DNA of 64,000 nt from contig NZ_CALEJS010000016.1 of NCBI RefSeq assembly GCF_937898475.1, forward strand, positions 310,001-374,000. The letters run 5' to 3'. This document shows, in pieces, positions 45,501-55,171 of this stretch. The notes beneath the pieces are model-generated. The model worked only from the letters and a program-made list of their open reading frames with translations, was not told where the DNA came from and did no database searches. The DNA is from an uncultured Chitinophaga sp. GTDB taxonomy: Bacteria > Bacteroidota > Bacteroidia > Chitinophagales > Chitinophagaceae. A program made the translations under genes and the position numbers. The first letter of the stretch is position 1. Every line of letters starts with the position of its first letter.

Positions 45501-48154
45501 GGGCAGAACGCATGCAGAAAGAGAACCCGGCAGAAGCAGCCATGCTGGTATTCACCTCTGATAAAACCAGGTACAATGTTGGAGAAGATATTACCCTGAC
45601 CATCCCCAGCAGCGAAGGCGGCCGCGGACTGGTAAGCGTTGAATCCGGCAGCCGGGTGCTGAAAACAGAATGGATCGAGACCAAAAAGGGCCAGACCACT
45701 TTCCGGTTCAAGGCAGAAAAGAACATGGCGCCTAATATATACGTGAACGTTAGCCTGCTGCAGCCGCACGCACAAACCGCGAACGATCTGCCCATCCGTA
45801 TGTATGGCACCATACCCGTAGCTATAGAGGATCAGCAGACCATTCTGCAGCCGGTGATCAACATGCCCGCTACCCTCAGACCCGAACAGGAAGCCAGCAT
45901 TACCGTTTCAGAAGCGAAAGGTAAAGCCATGACCTACACGATCGCCTTGGTAGATGAGGGCCTGCTGGACCTGACCCGTTTTAAAACCCCTGACCCGCAC
46001 AAGTCTTTCTACGCAAGAGAAGCGCTGGGCGTTAAAACCTGGGACCTTTTTGATTATGTAATAGGCGCCTGGGGCGCAGATATGGACCGCATACTCAGCA
46101 TCGGTGGTGATGAAGGACTGGACAGGAATGCCGGTAATGCCAAGGCCAACCGCTTTAAACCGGTAGTGAAATACATGGGGCCCTTCTACCTGAAAAAAGG
46201 AGATGAACAAACACATAAATTTAAACTGCCTCCCTACATCGGCGCTGTAAAGGCCATGGTGGTAGCTGGCTACGAAGGCGCTTACGGCGCCGCAGAGAAA
46301 ATTGCCGCCGTGAAAAAGCCTTTGATGCTGCTCACCACACTACCCCGTGTACTGGGCCCTTCTGAGACCATACAATTGCCGGTGACGGTATTTGGACTGG
46401 AAAGCAACATCCGCAGGGCAAACGTTACCCTTTCAACGAACGGCCTGCTGGAAGTAGTGGGTGAACGTACCAAAACCGTTACCTTCTCCCAACCCGGCGA
46501 ACAACTGGTATATTTTGACGTACGTGTAAAACCGCAGGTTGGTATTGCAAAAGTAAAAGTAACCGCCACCAGCGGCAGTGAAAAAGCAGAAGAGGCTACA
46601 GAAGTGCAGGTGCGCAACCCTAACCCGGTACTTACCACTATACAGGAAAAAACACTGGAAGCAAACTCCAGCTGGAGCACTGCTTTCAGTCCGGTGGGTA
46701 TGACGGGCACCAACACTGGCACACTGGAAATATCTACCATCCCCTCACTGAACCTGGCCAAACGCCTCCGTTACCTGATAGAATACCCGCACGGCTGTAT
46801 AGAACAAACTACGTCTTCCGTGTTCCCGCAGCTGTCGCTGGGCCAGTTAACAGATCTAAAATCCTCTCAGCAGGCTGAGATAGATCGCAACATCAAAGCA
46901 GGCATTAACCGTATAAAAGGTTTCCAGGCTTCAGACGGCGGTTTCAGTTACTGGCCGGGCGGCGGACAGTCAGACGAATGGGGCACCAATTACGCCGGGC
47001 ACTTCCTGCTGGAAGCACAGGCCAAAGGCTACGCCCTGCCTGCAGGCCTACTGGACCAGTGGAAGAAATACCAACGCAATAAAGCGGCGACCTGGGCACC
47101 GAATTCATATAACTTCTACGGCGGCGACCTGATACAATCCTATCGCCTGTATCTTCTTGCACTGGCCAAAGTTCCCGAGCTGGGCGCCATGAACCGGCTG
47201 AAGGAATTTACCTATATCTCTCCTGCCGCCAAATGGCGGCTGGCTGCAGCCTATCGCCTCAGCGGACAACCGGAGGTGGCCAATTCACTGGTGAGCAGCC
47301 TGGGTACAGACGTAAAAGCCTACAACCAGCTGGGCGGCACTTTTGGTTCTGACCTGCGCGACAAGGCCATGATACTGGAAACCCTCACCGTGCTGGGCCA
47401 GCGCAATAAAGCAAATGAGCTGGTCAAACAGATTGCAGCACAGCTGTCGCAGGAAACCTGGTACAGCACGCAGACCACTGCCTATGCGCTGATCGCTATC
47501 GCAAAATTCTGCGGCAATAACAGCGGCGGCAGCAAAATGAATTTCACTTATGAGCTCAATGGCAGCAAAGGCACTGTAAACGGCAACTCCTATGTTACAC
47601 AGCTGCCGGTGAACTTCAACACTTCCAACGGCAGCTTAACACTGCAGAACAAGGGGCAGAACATATTGTATGTGCGCCTCATCCTTCAGGGACAACCGGA
47701 TGCAGGACAGGAACCTGTACCCAGCCATCAACCGGAGATCCTGGATGTACAGGTGAAATACAGCACCCGTAACGGCAAACCGCTGGATCCGGCCACCCTG
47801 CAACAGGGATCGGACTTTATGGCCACCGTTACCATTCACAATCCCGGCAAACGTGGTTATTATGAACAAATGGCGCTGAGCCAGATCTTCCCCTCCGGCT
47901 GGGAAATACTGAATACCCGCCTGCTGGAAACTGACAGCGCCTTTTCACAATCGCCATTCACGTATATGGATATACGTGATGACAGGGTATACACCTATTT
48001 TAACCTGGAAGAACGTAAAACCCATACCTATAATGTGCTGCTGAACGCAGCTTACCTGGGCCGCTATTATTTGCCGGCTACTTCGTGCGAAGCCATGTAT
48101 AATAACAGCATTCACGACTTTGTACCGGGTAAATGGGTGGAGATCGTGAAATAA
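42572..48154 (+). CDS. Bacterial alpha-2-macroglobulin lipoprotein
   Basis: 1860 aa from the ATG at 42572, where the lipoprotein signal starts (FTCLLFLLLSNSC); an ATG at 42545 is possible. It has the MG-domain series, a bait-region-like middle, and the thioester motif GCIEQ with Cys at about 1409 inside PHGCIEQTTSS, followed by the alpha-alpha toroid (GGFSYWPGG). It would trap foreign proteases in the periplasm. At about 450-510 there is an unusual acidic then Tyr/Trp-rich insertion (NEGEEDGEEEQRYYG). PbpC follows 19 bp downstream, the classical pairing for this family. Confidence 0.95.
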   Translation: MYPKPKYAVTAAFTCLLFLLLSNSCKQAKKVMNPALAQYVAAYTAGVISKQSTIRVQLAGNVNVTHTQNEPLETNIFNFSPDIKGKAYWIDATTIEFRPDENLQPGKTYKSSFRLSKVMKVPGDLSSFDFEFKVMSPSFSVEDFGLKTADNSTMDRMVLTGMIQTADVENPQQIEKLLRNSYNGKALPITWQHNPAARTSKFSIANIVLTKTAGKLELSWDGAPLKVDLSGKKTIEVPAVGDFKVMDIRAVSDPEQYVLVQFSNPVSVAQQLDGLIGISGQGDLRYTIEGSEVKVFAPTRLEGNYSVTVNEGVINIMDVRLGKTFSANVDFENTLPSVSIPGNGVILPQSNKLAMPFEAVNLKAVDVTIIKIYESNIPQYLQTNNLNGEQELRRVGKPVVEKTIRLDMDKSLNLHKRNRFFLDLEKMLRTEPGAIYRVTLGFRKSYALQTCHSEENAGEGSNNEGEEDGEEEQRYYGEQIDEDDGFWQRYDSYYPYGYNWDERTDPCSNSYYNKEKWASRNIITSNIGLTAKRGNDNSMVIAVTDIRDTKPMMGVELELLDYQQQVIFKTKSDGDGLATFELKRKPWLLIAKKDDERGYLKLDDGSSLPLSRFDVKGEEVQNGIKGFLYGERGVWRPGDSLFLTFILEDKEKKLPENHPVTLELYNPKGQLYKRIAQHQSVNGFYNFSTATAAEDPTGNWSAKVKVGGAVFQKNLKIETVKPNRLKIKLDFDKGALSKKAPVAGTLSAQWLFGAAGRNLKAKVDVALSSQTTRFPKFADYSFDDPVTHFETEDKTLFEGPLNDNGSASVNTDLPLGKLAPGQLKANFEIKVFEPGGDFSIDHFSMPYNPFATYAGLRIPDGDRLTGMLLTDKPHAVSIVNVDEQGNVLSGDREVQVELYKIRWRWWWDDGAGDDFSNFTQDSYNQLLQKETITLHNGKGSWNLMVRYPDWGRYLVRVKDMKSGHTAGQAVYIDWPGWAERMQKENPAEAAMLVFTSDKTRYNVGEDITLTIPSSEGGRGLVSVESGSRVLKTEWIETKKGQTTFRFKAEKNMAPNIYVNVSLLQPHAQTANDLPIRMYGTIPVAIEDQQTILQPVINMPATLRPEQEASITVSEAKGKAMTYTIALVDEGLLDLTRFKTPDPHKSFYAREALGVKTWDLFDYVIGAWGADMDRILSIGGDEGLDRNAGNAKANRFKPVVKYMGPFYLKKGDEQTHKFKLPPYIGAVKAMVVAGYEGAYGAAEKIAAVKKPLMLLTTLPRVLGPSETIQLPVTVFGLESNIRRANVTLSTNGLLEVVGERTKTVTFSQPGEQLVYFDVRVKPQVGIAKVKVTATSGSEKAEEATEVQVRNPNPVLTTIQEKTLEANSSWSTAFSPVGMTGTNTGTLEISTIPSLNLAKRLRYLIEYPHGCIEQTTSSVFPQLSLGQLTDLKSSQQAEIDRNIKAGINRIKGFQASDGGFSYWPGGGQSDEWGTNYAGHFLLEAQAKGYALPAGLLDQWKKYQRNKAATWAPNSYNFYGGDLIQSYRLYLLALAKVPELGAMNRLKEFTYISPAAKWRLAAAYRLSGQPEVANSLVSSLGTDVKAYNQLGGTFGSDLRDKAMILETLTVLGQRNKANELVKQIAAQLSQETWYSTQTTAYALIAIAKFCGNNSGGSKMNFTYELNGSKGTVNGNSYVTQLPVNFNTSNGSLTLQNKGQNILYVRLILQGQPDAGQEPVPSHQPEILDVQVKYSTRNGKPLDPATLQQGSDFMATVTIHNPGKRGYYEQMALSQIFPSGWEILNTRLLETDSAFSQSPFTYMDIRDDRVYTYFNLEERKTHTYNVLLNAAYLGRYYLPATSCEAMYNNSIHDFVPGKWVEIVK

Positions 48155-48173
48155 ATAATAGTGTGCATTGAAA

Positions 48174-50561
48174 ATGACGAGGATCCGGCTTTGGATATTA
48201 CGTAAAAAATGGTGGTTAACAGGAGCAGCCCTGCTGCTCCTGTGCTACTATTTTATCCTGCCTTCAAAACTGTTTGATACCCCTACCTCATTTGTCATAG
48301 AAGACAACAGCGGAGACCTGCTGAGTGCCGCTATAGCAACAGACGGCCAATGGCGGTTTCCCCTGAACAGCGATGTGCCTGAGAAATTTGCACGCTGCAT
48401 CACCACCTATGAGGATAAACGCTTTTACTATCACTGGGGGGTAGATCCCATTGCACTGGCAAGGGCCATCAGGCAGAATATAGGCCGTCATAAAGTGGTG
48501 AGCGGCGGCAGCACGCTTACCATGCAGGTAATACGCCTGTCGCGCAACAAACCGCGCAACCTGTGGCAAAAACTGGTGGAAGCCGTGCTGGCCACCCGCC
48601 TTGAATTTGCCTGTTCTAAAAAGGAGATACTGGCTTTATATGCGGGCAACGCGCCTTTTGGCGGCAATGTAGTGGGCCTGGAAGCCGCTGCCTGGCGCTA
48701 CTATGGCCGCAGCGCCGGCCAGCTATCCTGGGGAGAGACGGCCGCCCTGGCGGTATTACCCAACAGCCCCGCATTGGTGCACCCCGGCAGGAACCGCCGT
48801 ATCCTGGCAGCTAAGCGCGACCAGCTGCTGGACAAATTATATCAACAGCACCACATAGACAGCACCACCTGCAGCCTGGCTAAACTGGAACCCCTGCCGG
48901 ATCAGCCCCTGCCCCTGCCGCAGTGGGCGCCCCACCTGCTGGACCGTTTCAAACTGGATTACCAGCAGCAACGTCAGTCAGGCGCTACCCGCATCCGCAC
49001 TACCGTAGATGCCGCACTGCAAAAAAATGTGACCGGTATTATTGAACGTTATCACCAGCAGTACAAAGCCAACGGCATCAATAATGCGGCTGCCCTGGTG
49101 CTCGACGCTGAAACCGGCAACACGCTTGCCTATGTAGGCAATGTATACGATCCCGCTGATCCCGAACTGGAAAGCCATGTGGATATCATCCAGGCGCCCC
49201 GCAGTCCCGGCAGCACACTGAAACCATTGCTGTACGCTGCCATGATGCAGGACGGGCTGATACTGCCCAATACCCTGGTACCAGACATTCCGACCCAGAT
49301 TGCCGGTTATTCCCCACAGAACTTTGACCTGGGCTTTGATGGCGCCGTACCTGCCTCCCGCGCGCTGGCGCGCTCCCTGAATATCCCCGCGGTACGTATG
49401 CTGCGTGATTACCGCTACGAGCGTTTTCATGCACTGCTGCGGCAAATGGGCATCACCACCCTTAAGCGCCCTGCAGATCACTATGGCCTTTCCATGATCC
49501 TGGGAGGCGGCGAAACCACGCTCTGGGAGCTGACCGGCATGTATGCCAGTATGGCCAGGACCTTACTGCACCTTGACCAGTACCAGGGTAAATATGACCG
49601 CGACGATATCCATGCACCCAACTACCGGAAGGATACCCGGCAAAGCACCGAACACGCCCCCACTACGGCAGGCGTACTGGATGCAGGCGCCATCTGGCAA
49701 ACCTTCCAGGCGATGCAGGAAGTAATGCGTCCCGGGGAAGAGCTGCTGTGGCAGCAGTTCTCATCATCCCAGCGCATTGCCTGGAAAACAGGCACCAGCT
49801 TTGGCTTCCGCGACGGCTGGGCCATTGGCGTTACCCCGCAATACGTAGTAGGCGTTTGGGTAGGCAATGCGGACGGAGAAGGCAGGCCCGGCCTCCTGGG
49901 AGTAGCTACCGCGGCGCCGGTACTGTTTGATGTATTCCGCCTGCTGCCTGTAAGCGGCTGGTTCAATACGCCATACAGTAAACTGAAAAAGATTGAGGTA
50001 TGCCGCCAAAGCGGCTATCGTGCAAGTGAACTGTGCCCGGATAAAGATTCAATATGGGTACCCGCCGCCGGATTACGATCAGGTGTATGCCCCTATCACC
50101 AGCTGGTGCACCTGGATCACAGCGGGCAATGGAGAGTGACAGACAATTGCGAATCGCCCCGGCTGATGCAGCATAAACCCTGGTTTGTACTGCCGCCCGC
50201 CATGGAATATTACTATCGCGCAAAAAACAACTATCAGCCCTTGCCACCTTACAAGCCTGCATGCCTGGCCTCCCTGCACCAGGAAAAAGCGCCCATGGAA
50301 CTGATCTATCCCCGGCCCAATGCGCGCATATTTGTACCGGTGGAAATAGACGGGCAGCCGGGCCAGACCATCTTTACCGCAACCCACCGCAATACTGCGG
50401 CGCGTATATTCTGGCACCTGGATAATAACTATGTAGGCACAACGGCGGAATTTCACCAGCTGGCGTTGCATCCAGCTCCGGGTAAGCATACTATTACCCT
50501 GGTAGATGAAGATGGGGAAGAAGTGAGAACAGCTTTTGAAATACTGGGCAGAGAAAAATAG
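48174..50561 (+). CDS. pbpC: Penicillin-binding protein 1C
   Basis: 795 aa from the ATG at 48174 (a TTG lies two codons earlier). One N-terminal membrane helix (WLTGAALLLLCYYFIL). Glycosyltransferase domain GT51: EDKRFYYHWGVDP with the catalytic Glu, and GGSTLTMQVIRLSRNKPRN. Transpeptidase domain: SxxK as SPGSTLKPLLYA, and KTGTS in AWKTGTSFGFRDGW. The C-terminal PBP1C module (about 690-795) ends with an Ig-like strand set. It works in peptidoglycan synthesis or repair together with the A2M lipoprotein encoded upstream. Confidence 0.95.
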   Translation: MTRIRLWILRKKWWLTGAALLLLCYYFILPSKLFDTPTSFVIEDNSGDLLSAAIATDGQWRFPLNSDVPEKFARCITTYEDKRFYYHWGVDPIALARAIRQNIGRHKVVSGGSTLTMQVIRLSRNKPRNLWQKLVEAVLATRLEFACSKKEILALYAGNAPFGGNVVGLEAAAWRYYGRSAGQLSWGETAALAVLPNSPALVHPGRNRRILAAKRDQLLDKLYQQHHIDSTTCSLAKLEPLPDQPLPLPQWAPHLLDRFKLDYQQQRQSGATRIRTTVDAALQKNVTGIIERYHQQYKANGINNAAALVLDAETGNTLAYVGNVYDPADPELESHVDIIQAPRSPGSTLKPLLYAAMMQDGLILPNTLVPDIPTQIAGYSPQNFDLGFDGAVPASRALARSLNIPAVRMLRDYRYERFHALLRQMGITTLKRPADHYGLSMILGGGETTLWELTGMYASMARTLLHLDQYQGKYDRDDIHAPNYRKDTRQSTEHAPTTAGVLDAGAIWQTFQAMQEVMRPGEELLWQQFSSSQRIAWKTGTSFGFRDGWAIGVTPQYVVGVWVGNADGEGRPGLLGVATAAPVLFDVFRLLPVSGWFNTPYSKLKKIEVCRQSGYRASELCPDKDSIWVPAAGLRSGVCPYHQLVHLDHSGQWRVTDNCESPRLMQHKPWFVLPPAMEYYYRAKNNYQPLPPYKPACLASLHQEKAPMELIYPRPNARIFVPVEIDGQPGQTIFTATHRNTAARIFWHLDNNYVGTTAEFHQLALHPAPGKHTITLVDEDGEEVRTAFEILGREK

Positions 50562-50562
50562 T

Positions 50563-51819
50563 TCAATAATTGTATTTATCCTTCCACAGCCCTTTCAGAT
50601 AGCGCCGTAATTCCTCTTCCCTGGCATTTTTACCGGGATCGTATAGCTTAGTACCGCTTATCTCATCCGGCAGGTATTCCTGGGCGGAAAAGCTATTTTC
50701 AAAATCATGTGAATAGGCGTAATCCTTGCCGTAGTTCAGCTGTTTCATCAGCTTGGTGGGAGCATTACGTATGTGCAGCGGTACGGGCAGATCCCCGGTT
50801 CGCGCCACCAGCGATTGTGCATTGTTAATGGCCATATAGGCGGCATTGCTCTTGGGAGAAGACGCCAGGTAGGTAGCACATTGCGAAAGAATGATCCGGG
50901 CCTCCGGGAAACCGATCATGTTCACCGCCTGGAAACAGCTGGTGGCCAGTAACTGGGCGTTCGGGTTGGCATTACCGATATCTTCCGATGCCAGTATCAC
51001 CATGCGGCGGGCAATGAACTTTACATCCTCTCCGCCTTCAATCATTCTTGCCAGCCAGTATACCGCGCCATTGGGATCACTGCCCCTGATAGACTTGATA
51101 AAGGCGGATATGATATCATAATGTTGTTCACCACCCTTATCGTAAATAGCAATACGCTGCTGCGCAATGTCCATTACCTTCTTGTCTGTGATCACCAGCG
51201 GGTATTCCTGCAGGGTATCTACCACCAGCTCAAAGAGGTTCAGCAGCTTGCGGGCATCGCCTCCTGAAATGTTCAGCAGCGCAGCGGTTTCTTTGAGCTC
51301 GATCTTTTTACTGCCCAGCCATTCATCTTTCTCCATGGCCTGCTGCAACAGCTGTAACAGCTCTTTTTTATCCAGGGGTTTCAGCACATACACCTGGCTG
51401 CGGGATAACAATGCTGAATTTACTTCAAAAGAAGGGTTCTCTGTTGTAGCGCCAATGAGGGTGATGATACCTTTCTCCACAGCGCCCAGCAATGCATCCT
51501 GCTGGGATTTATTGAAGCGGTGTATCTCGTCTATGAACAGCACAGCATGTCCCTGCCGCCGTGCAATTTCAATCACTTCCCGCACTTCCTTTACGCCAGC
51601 GGAGATGGCGCTCAGCGTATAGAACGGCGCCTGCAGCGTATGGGCGATGATGTTGGCGATGGTGGTCTTTCCTACTCCGGGAGGGCCCCACAATATCATG
51701 GAAGGTATTTTGCCCTGCCCTATAGCTTTACGTAGAATGCTGCCTTCACCGGTAAGATGCGCTTGCCCCACCAGCTCATCCAGCGTTGTTGGTCTTAATC
51801 TTTCTGCTAAAGGCTCCAT
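50563..51819 (-). CDS. rarA: Replication-associated recombination ATPase RarA
   Basis: 418 aa. Starts with EPLAERLRPTTLDELVGQ, then Walker A GPPGVGKTTIAN near 45, Walker B FIDEIHRFNKSQQDALL and sensor GATTENPSFEVNSALLSR. The C-terminal MgsA tetramerisation part (AYMAINNAQSLV, PVPLHIRNAPTKLMK) is present. Clamp-loader-like AAA+ ATPase acting at stalled forks. Its stop is 2 bp from that of pbpC on the other strand. Confidence 0.96.
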   Translation of the reverse strand: MEPLAERLRPTTLDELVGQAHLTGEGSILRKAIGQGKIPSMILWGPPGVGKTTIANIIAHTLQAPFYTLSAISAGVKEVREVIEIARRQGHAVLFIDEIHRFNKSQQDALLGAVEKGIITLIGATTENPSFEVNSALLSRSQVYVLKPLDKKELLQLLQQAMEKDEWLGSKKIELKETAALLNISGGDARKLLNLFELVVDTLQEYPLVITDKKVMDIAQQRIAIYDKGGEQHYDIISAFIKSIRGSDPNGAVYWLARMIEGGEDVKFIARRMVILASEDIGNANPNAQLLATSCFQAVNMIGFPEARIILSQCATYLASSPKSNAAYMAINNAQSLVARTGDLPVPLHIRNAPTKLMKQLNYGKDYAYSHDFENSFSAQEYLPDEISGTKLYDPGKNAREEELRRYLKGLWKDKYNY

Positions 51820-51886
51820 AAAATCATTTGACGGTTGGCAGTTGGCAATTAGTCTACAGACGTTAGCCTTCCGCTATTAACAACTG

Positions 51887-52378
51887 CTATTTATTCGTTT
51901 CCTGCCATTGCCGCAGATAGGCAAAAGACAGGGCGCAGTTCACCAATACGGCTGCTGCATGCAGGATCAGCACAATAATAAAGCCGGTCATCATACTACG
52001 CAGGGATTGCAGGCTGGGCGCCGGCTGGCTCTTAGGCATCTGTTGCACCAACTGTGGCAGCATCTCTTCAATATTCCTCAGCACAAATATCCCGTTGGTG
52101 ATCAGCAGCACCGCATAGAAAATGGCCATGAAGCCCATGATACGCAGCCCTCCCGGCGTGCTGGACTTCAGCTGCCTGGAAGGGTCTTTAATGCTTTGCT
52201 GCAGGCCTATGCTCAAAAAACTGTGTATCACAACGGCCCCGGTTAACAGCATAAAAATAAGCACCGGCGACATAGCGGGCATAAAAAGTAAACCCAGCAA
52301 CAACATCAGTACAAGGAAACCTGCTATCAGTAAATTGATGATACTCAGGAACCTGAATAATCCAAACTTTGAAGACAT
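51887..52378 (-). CDS. Four-helix inner-membrane protein, unknown function
   Basis: 163 aa with about four transmembrane helices (FLSIINLLIAGFLVLMLLLGLLF as the first long stretch, then LIFMLLTGAVVIHSFLS, IMGFMAIFYAVLLIT and MTGFIIVLILHAAAVLVNC). Between helices 3 and 4 is a loop with PQLVQQMPKSQPAPS. No family recognised. It lies 67 bp upstream of rarA on the same strand and is divergent from the M13 peptidase gene. Confidence 0.75.
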   Translation of the reverse strand: MSSKFGLFRFLSIINLLIAGFLVLMLLLGLLFMPAMSPVLIFMLLTGAVVIHSFLSIGLQQSIKDPSRQLKSSTPGGLRIMGFMAIFYAVLLITNGIFVLRNIEEMLPQLVQQMPKSQPAPSLQSLRSMMTGFIIVLILHAAAVLVNCALSFAYLRQWQETNK

Positions 52379-52476
52379 GTTCTCACTTTTTGTAAATACA
52401 AACCTAGCTAAATTAGTTGACAGTGATTATTTAATAGTTAAATCCTGTATATTTAGCCACTAAACCTGTTTTACTT

Positions 52477-54534
52477 ATGAATAACACGCATGCTGTAAAG
52501 CTTTTGTTGCTGGCAGCCATGACTTCTGTGGCAGCCTGTAACTCCCAAAGCTCTTCACAAGAGGCGGGGGCGGATTCTACCAAAGTACCTGCCTTTGCTG
52601 TCAACTCCATAGATTCTACCATTAAACCCTGCGACGACTTTGACGAATTTGCCAACGGCAACTGGAAAAAGAATAACCCTATTCCTTCCACTGAAAGCCG
52701 CTGGGGCGCTTTTAATGTGCTGGATAAGGAGAACAAGGAAGTAAGGCTCAAAGGCATCATCGCAGAGATCACCGCCATGACCGATCTCAAAAAAGGAACA
52801 GAAGAACAGCAGATCGCTGATTACTACCGCTCCTTTCTCGATACCGCTACCATCGAAAAGCTGGGCATCTCTCCCCTGCAGCCCTATCTTGATAAGATCA
52901 ATGCAGTAAAATCCCTGGAAGAATGGTCTAAAGTAAGCGGCGAACTGCAGAAGTTCGGCGTACCTACCTTTGCTGCTTTCTACGTAGATGCTGATGCCAG
53001 AAACAGTTCCATGAATGCGCTATATGCATACCAGGACGGACTAAGCCTTGGCGAAAGAAGCTACTATGACAGAACGGACTCTAACACCGTGAACGTTAGA
53101 AATGAGTTTGTGAAGCATGTGGACACCATGTTCGCGATGGCTGGCTGGACCGATAAGAACCCGGGCAAAACGTTACTGGCCTTCGAAACCAAACTGGCCA
53201 AACTGCAGCTTACCAACGTGCAGCGCCGCGATCCTGTAAAGACCTACAACAAAGCGCCATTTTCCGAATTAAAAACACTGGCGCCGCAATTTGACTGGGA
53301 TGGATACGCCAGTGCACAGGATATTAAGAAAACAGACACTATTATTATTGAAGATAAAGCTTACCTGAAAAATGCAGGCACGCTACTGAAAGCAACCCCG
53401 CTGGAAACACTGAAGCTGTACGCCCGCTGGCGGCTGCTCAGCGATTTTGCCGGCTTCCTGCCGAAGAAATTCGATGACGCCAATTTCCATTTCTACGGCA
53501 CCGTAATGAGAGGTCAGAAGGAACAGAAGAAACGTGACGAAAGGGCCATCCGCTCTACAGATGGCAACATGGGCATGCCACTGGGTAAAGTGTTCGTGAA
53601 AAAATACTTCCCGGAAGATTCCAAACAGAAAGTTTCTGAAATGATCGAGAACGTGCGTAAGGTATACGGTGAAAGGATCGATAAACTTACCTGGATGAGC
53701 GATTCTACCAAGCAGATGGCGCACAAGAAACTGGCCTCCTTTACTTACAAAATAGGCTATCCTGATAAGTGGAAAGACTATTCCAGCATTAACATCCAGC
53801 CAGGCACCCTCATCGAAAACGTGATCGCAGCCAACCTGTACAGAAATGATGAAGCGGTTAAGAAGATCGGCAAGCCGGTAGACAAAAAAGAATGGCTCAT
53901 GACACCGCAAACGGTGAATGCGTACTATAATCCTACCAACAACGAAGTGGTGTTCCCCGCAGGCATCCTGCAGCCGCCCTTCTTTAATCCAAATGCAGAC
54001 GATGCGATCAACTATGGTGGTATCATTGCCGTAATAGGCCACGAATTTACCCATGGTTTTGACGACCAGGGCTCTCAGTTCGATGCTGAAGGCAACCTGA
54101 AAAACTGGTGGACGGCCGCTGACCGCGCCAACTTTGATAAGCTGACCGGTAAATACGCACAGTATTTCGGTGGTATAGAAGCGCTTCCCGGCTTCTCCAT
54201 CAATGGCCAGCTGACACTGGGCGAAAACGTAGCAGACCTGGGTGGCCTTACCCTGGCCTATTACGCACTGGTTAAATCCCTGGAAGGCAAACCTGAACCG
54301 GCGCCTATCGATGGCTATAACTGGAAACAGCGATTCTTCCTGGGTTGGGCGCAAGTATGGCATGCCAACACCACAGATCCCGCACTGCGTCAGCAGATAC
54401 AGACAGACCCGCATTCACCTGCGCGTTACCGTATCAATGGCCCGCTGCCACACATGAAAGAATTCCAGGAAGCCTGGGGCTGCACCGGTGGCAAAATGAC
54501 ACTGCCGGATTCAGCCCGTGTAGTGATCTGGTAA
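52477..54534 (+). CDS. M13 family zinc metallopeptidase, lipoprotein
   Basis: 685 aa. Lipobox ending TSVAAC (residue about 21). Mature part starts with the family's PCDDFDEFANGNW. Catalytic motifs: HEFTH in VIGHEFTHGFDDQG, the third zinc ligand Glu in GENVADLGG, and the substrate-binding NEVVFPAGILQPPFF segment. C-terminal VWHANTTDPALRQQIQTDPHSPA in two parts, then RVVIW at the end. Neprilysin/PepO type oligopeptidase, probably periplasmic. Confidence 0.95.
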   Translation: MNNTHAVKLLLLAAMTSVAACNSQSSSQEAGADSTKVPAFAVNSIDSTIKPCDDFDEFANGNWKKNNPIPSTESRWGAFNVLDKENKEVRLKGIIAEITAMTDLKKGTEEQQIADYYRSFLDTATIEKLGISPLQPYLDKINAVKSLEEWSKVSGELQKFGVPTFAAFYVDADARNSSMNALYAYQDGLSLGERSYYDRTDSNTVNVRNEFVKHVDTMFAMAGWTDKNPGKTLLAFETKLAKLQLTNVQRRDPVKTYNKAPFSELKTLAPQFDWDGYASAQDIKKTDTIIIEDKAYLKNAGTLLKATPLETLKLYARWRLLSDFAGFLPKKFDDANFHFYGTVMRGQKEQKKRDERAIRSTDGNMGMPLGKVFVKKYFPEDSKQKVSEMIENVRKVYGERIDKLTWMSDSTKQMAHKKLASFTYKIGYPDKWKDYSSINIQPGTLIENVIAANLYRNDEAVKKIGKPVDKKEWLMTPQTVNAYYNPTNNEVVFPAGILQPPFFNPNADDAINYGGIIAVIGHEFTHGFDDQGSQFDAEGNLKNWWTAADRANFDKLTGKYAQYFGGIEALPGFSINGQLTLGENVADLGGLTLAYYALVKSLEGKPEPAPIDGYNWKQRFFLGWAQVWHANTTDPALRQQIQTDPHSPARYRINGPLPHMKEFQEAWGCTGGKMTLPDSARVVIW

Positions 54535-54563
54535 TTTTATCAAAACAATAACTTTTTACATAT

Positions 54564-54603
54564 ACGTGCCACCTGGATGCTCACCGGGTGGCACGTCTTT
54601 TTG
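54564..54603 (+). terminator. Terminator after the M13 peptidase gene
   Basis: ACGTGCCACC (54564-54573) and GGTGGCACGT (54587-54596), followed by CTTTTTGG. Confidence 0.85.
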
Positions 54604-54606
54604 GTG

Positions 54607-54614
54607 TATATTTG
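54607..54614 (+). promoter_or_regulatory. -7 element of the small membrane protein/YHS operon
   Basis: TATATTTG fits TAnnTTTG and lies 22 bp before the ATG at 54637, right after the terminator. Confidence 0.55.
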
Positions 54615-54636
54615 CAGGGTTTTAAAATCCATTAAG

Positions 54637-54861
54637 ATGACAGCTTTATTGAAACAATACAGAAAGGAGATCCGCAATATATTGCTGCTTGCCCTGCTGG
54701 TAGCCCTCTTACCCTACCTGCCGCAGGCATTCAGGTTTGCTCAGAGCTTTACGGGCCTGGTGCTCATGATAGGACTTTTATGCGCCTGTGTGCTGGGCCT
54801 GAGCCTTAAACTGCACTACCGCATTGTAGTTATGCGCATTAACCAGGAAAATCAGCTTTAA
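54637..54861 (+). CDS. Small two-helix membrane protein
   Basis: 74 aa from the ATG at 54637; the longer frame from 54577 overlaps the terminator and promoter and is rejected. Two hydrophobic helices (ILLLALLVALLPYL and FTGLVLMIGLLCACVLGLSL) are separated by a short loop. No family recognised. It lies 11 bp upstream of the YHS lipoprotein gene, probably one transcript. Confidence 0.65.
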   Translation: MTALLKQYRKEIRNILLLALLVALLPYLPQAFRFAQSFTGLVLMIGLLCACVLGLSLKLHYRIVVMRINQENQL

Positions 54862-54872
54862 AAACATCACTC

Positions 54873-55151
54873 ATGTATAAAGTATTATTTGCGCTCTCCC
54901 TGGCTGTTTTTTTTCTGGCCTGCGGCGCTCCGTCCGGCCAGCAATCAACCGCCACAGAAGATACGACTGCAACTGCCACGGCTACTGTTGCAGTGAATGG
55001 TAAGCCAGGTGACCCGGTGTGCGAAATGCCATACGATACCAGCTACCAGGAGTTCAGCATATACAAGGGCGACACGGTACATTTTTGCTCGGTAACCTGC
55101 AAAGGGGTATTTGACAAGAACCCGGAGAAATATGCGGCCAAACTGAATTAA
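54873..55151 (+). CDS. YHS domain lipoprotein
   Basis: 92 aa. Lipobox AVFFLAC, a Thr/Ala-rich linker, then a YHS domain (about 47-90): DPVCEMPYDTSYQ, Y..GDTVHFCSVTCKGVFDKNPEKY. The three cysteines of the metal-binding pattern are present. Probably a periplasmic metal-binding protein, as YHS domains commonly bind copper or other soft metals. Confidence 0.85.
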   Translation: MYKVLFALSLAVFFLACGAPSGQQSTATEDTTATATATVAVNGKPGDPVCEMPYDTSYQEFSIYKGDTVHFCSVTCKGVFDKNPEKYAAKLN

Positions 55152-55171
55152 GCGCGTTTTACCTGTAATGG

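Noticed and set aside
44876..45775. 299-codon minus-strand frame inside the alpha-2-macroglobulin gene
   Set aside because: Antisense shadow; composition follows the sense gene.
53383..54414. 343-codon minus-strand frame inside the M13 peptidase gene
   Set aside because: Antisense shadow of a well-supported catalytic domain.
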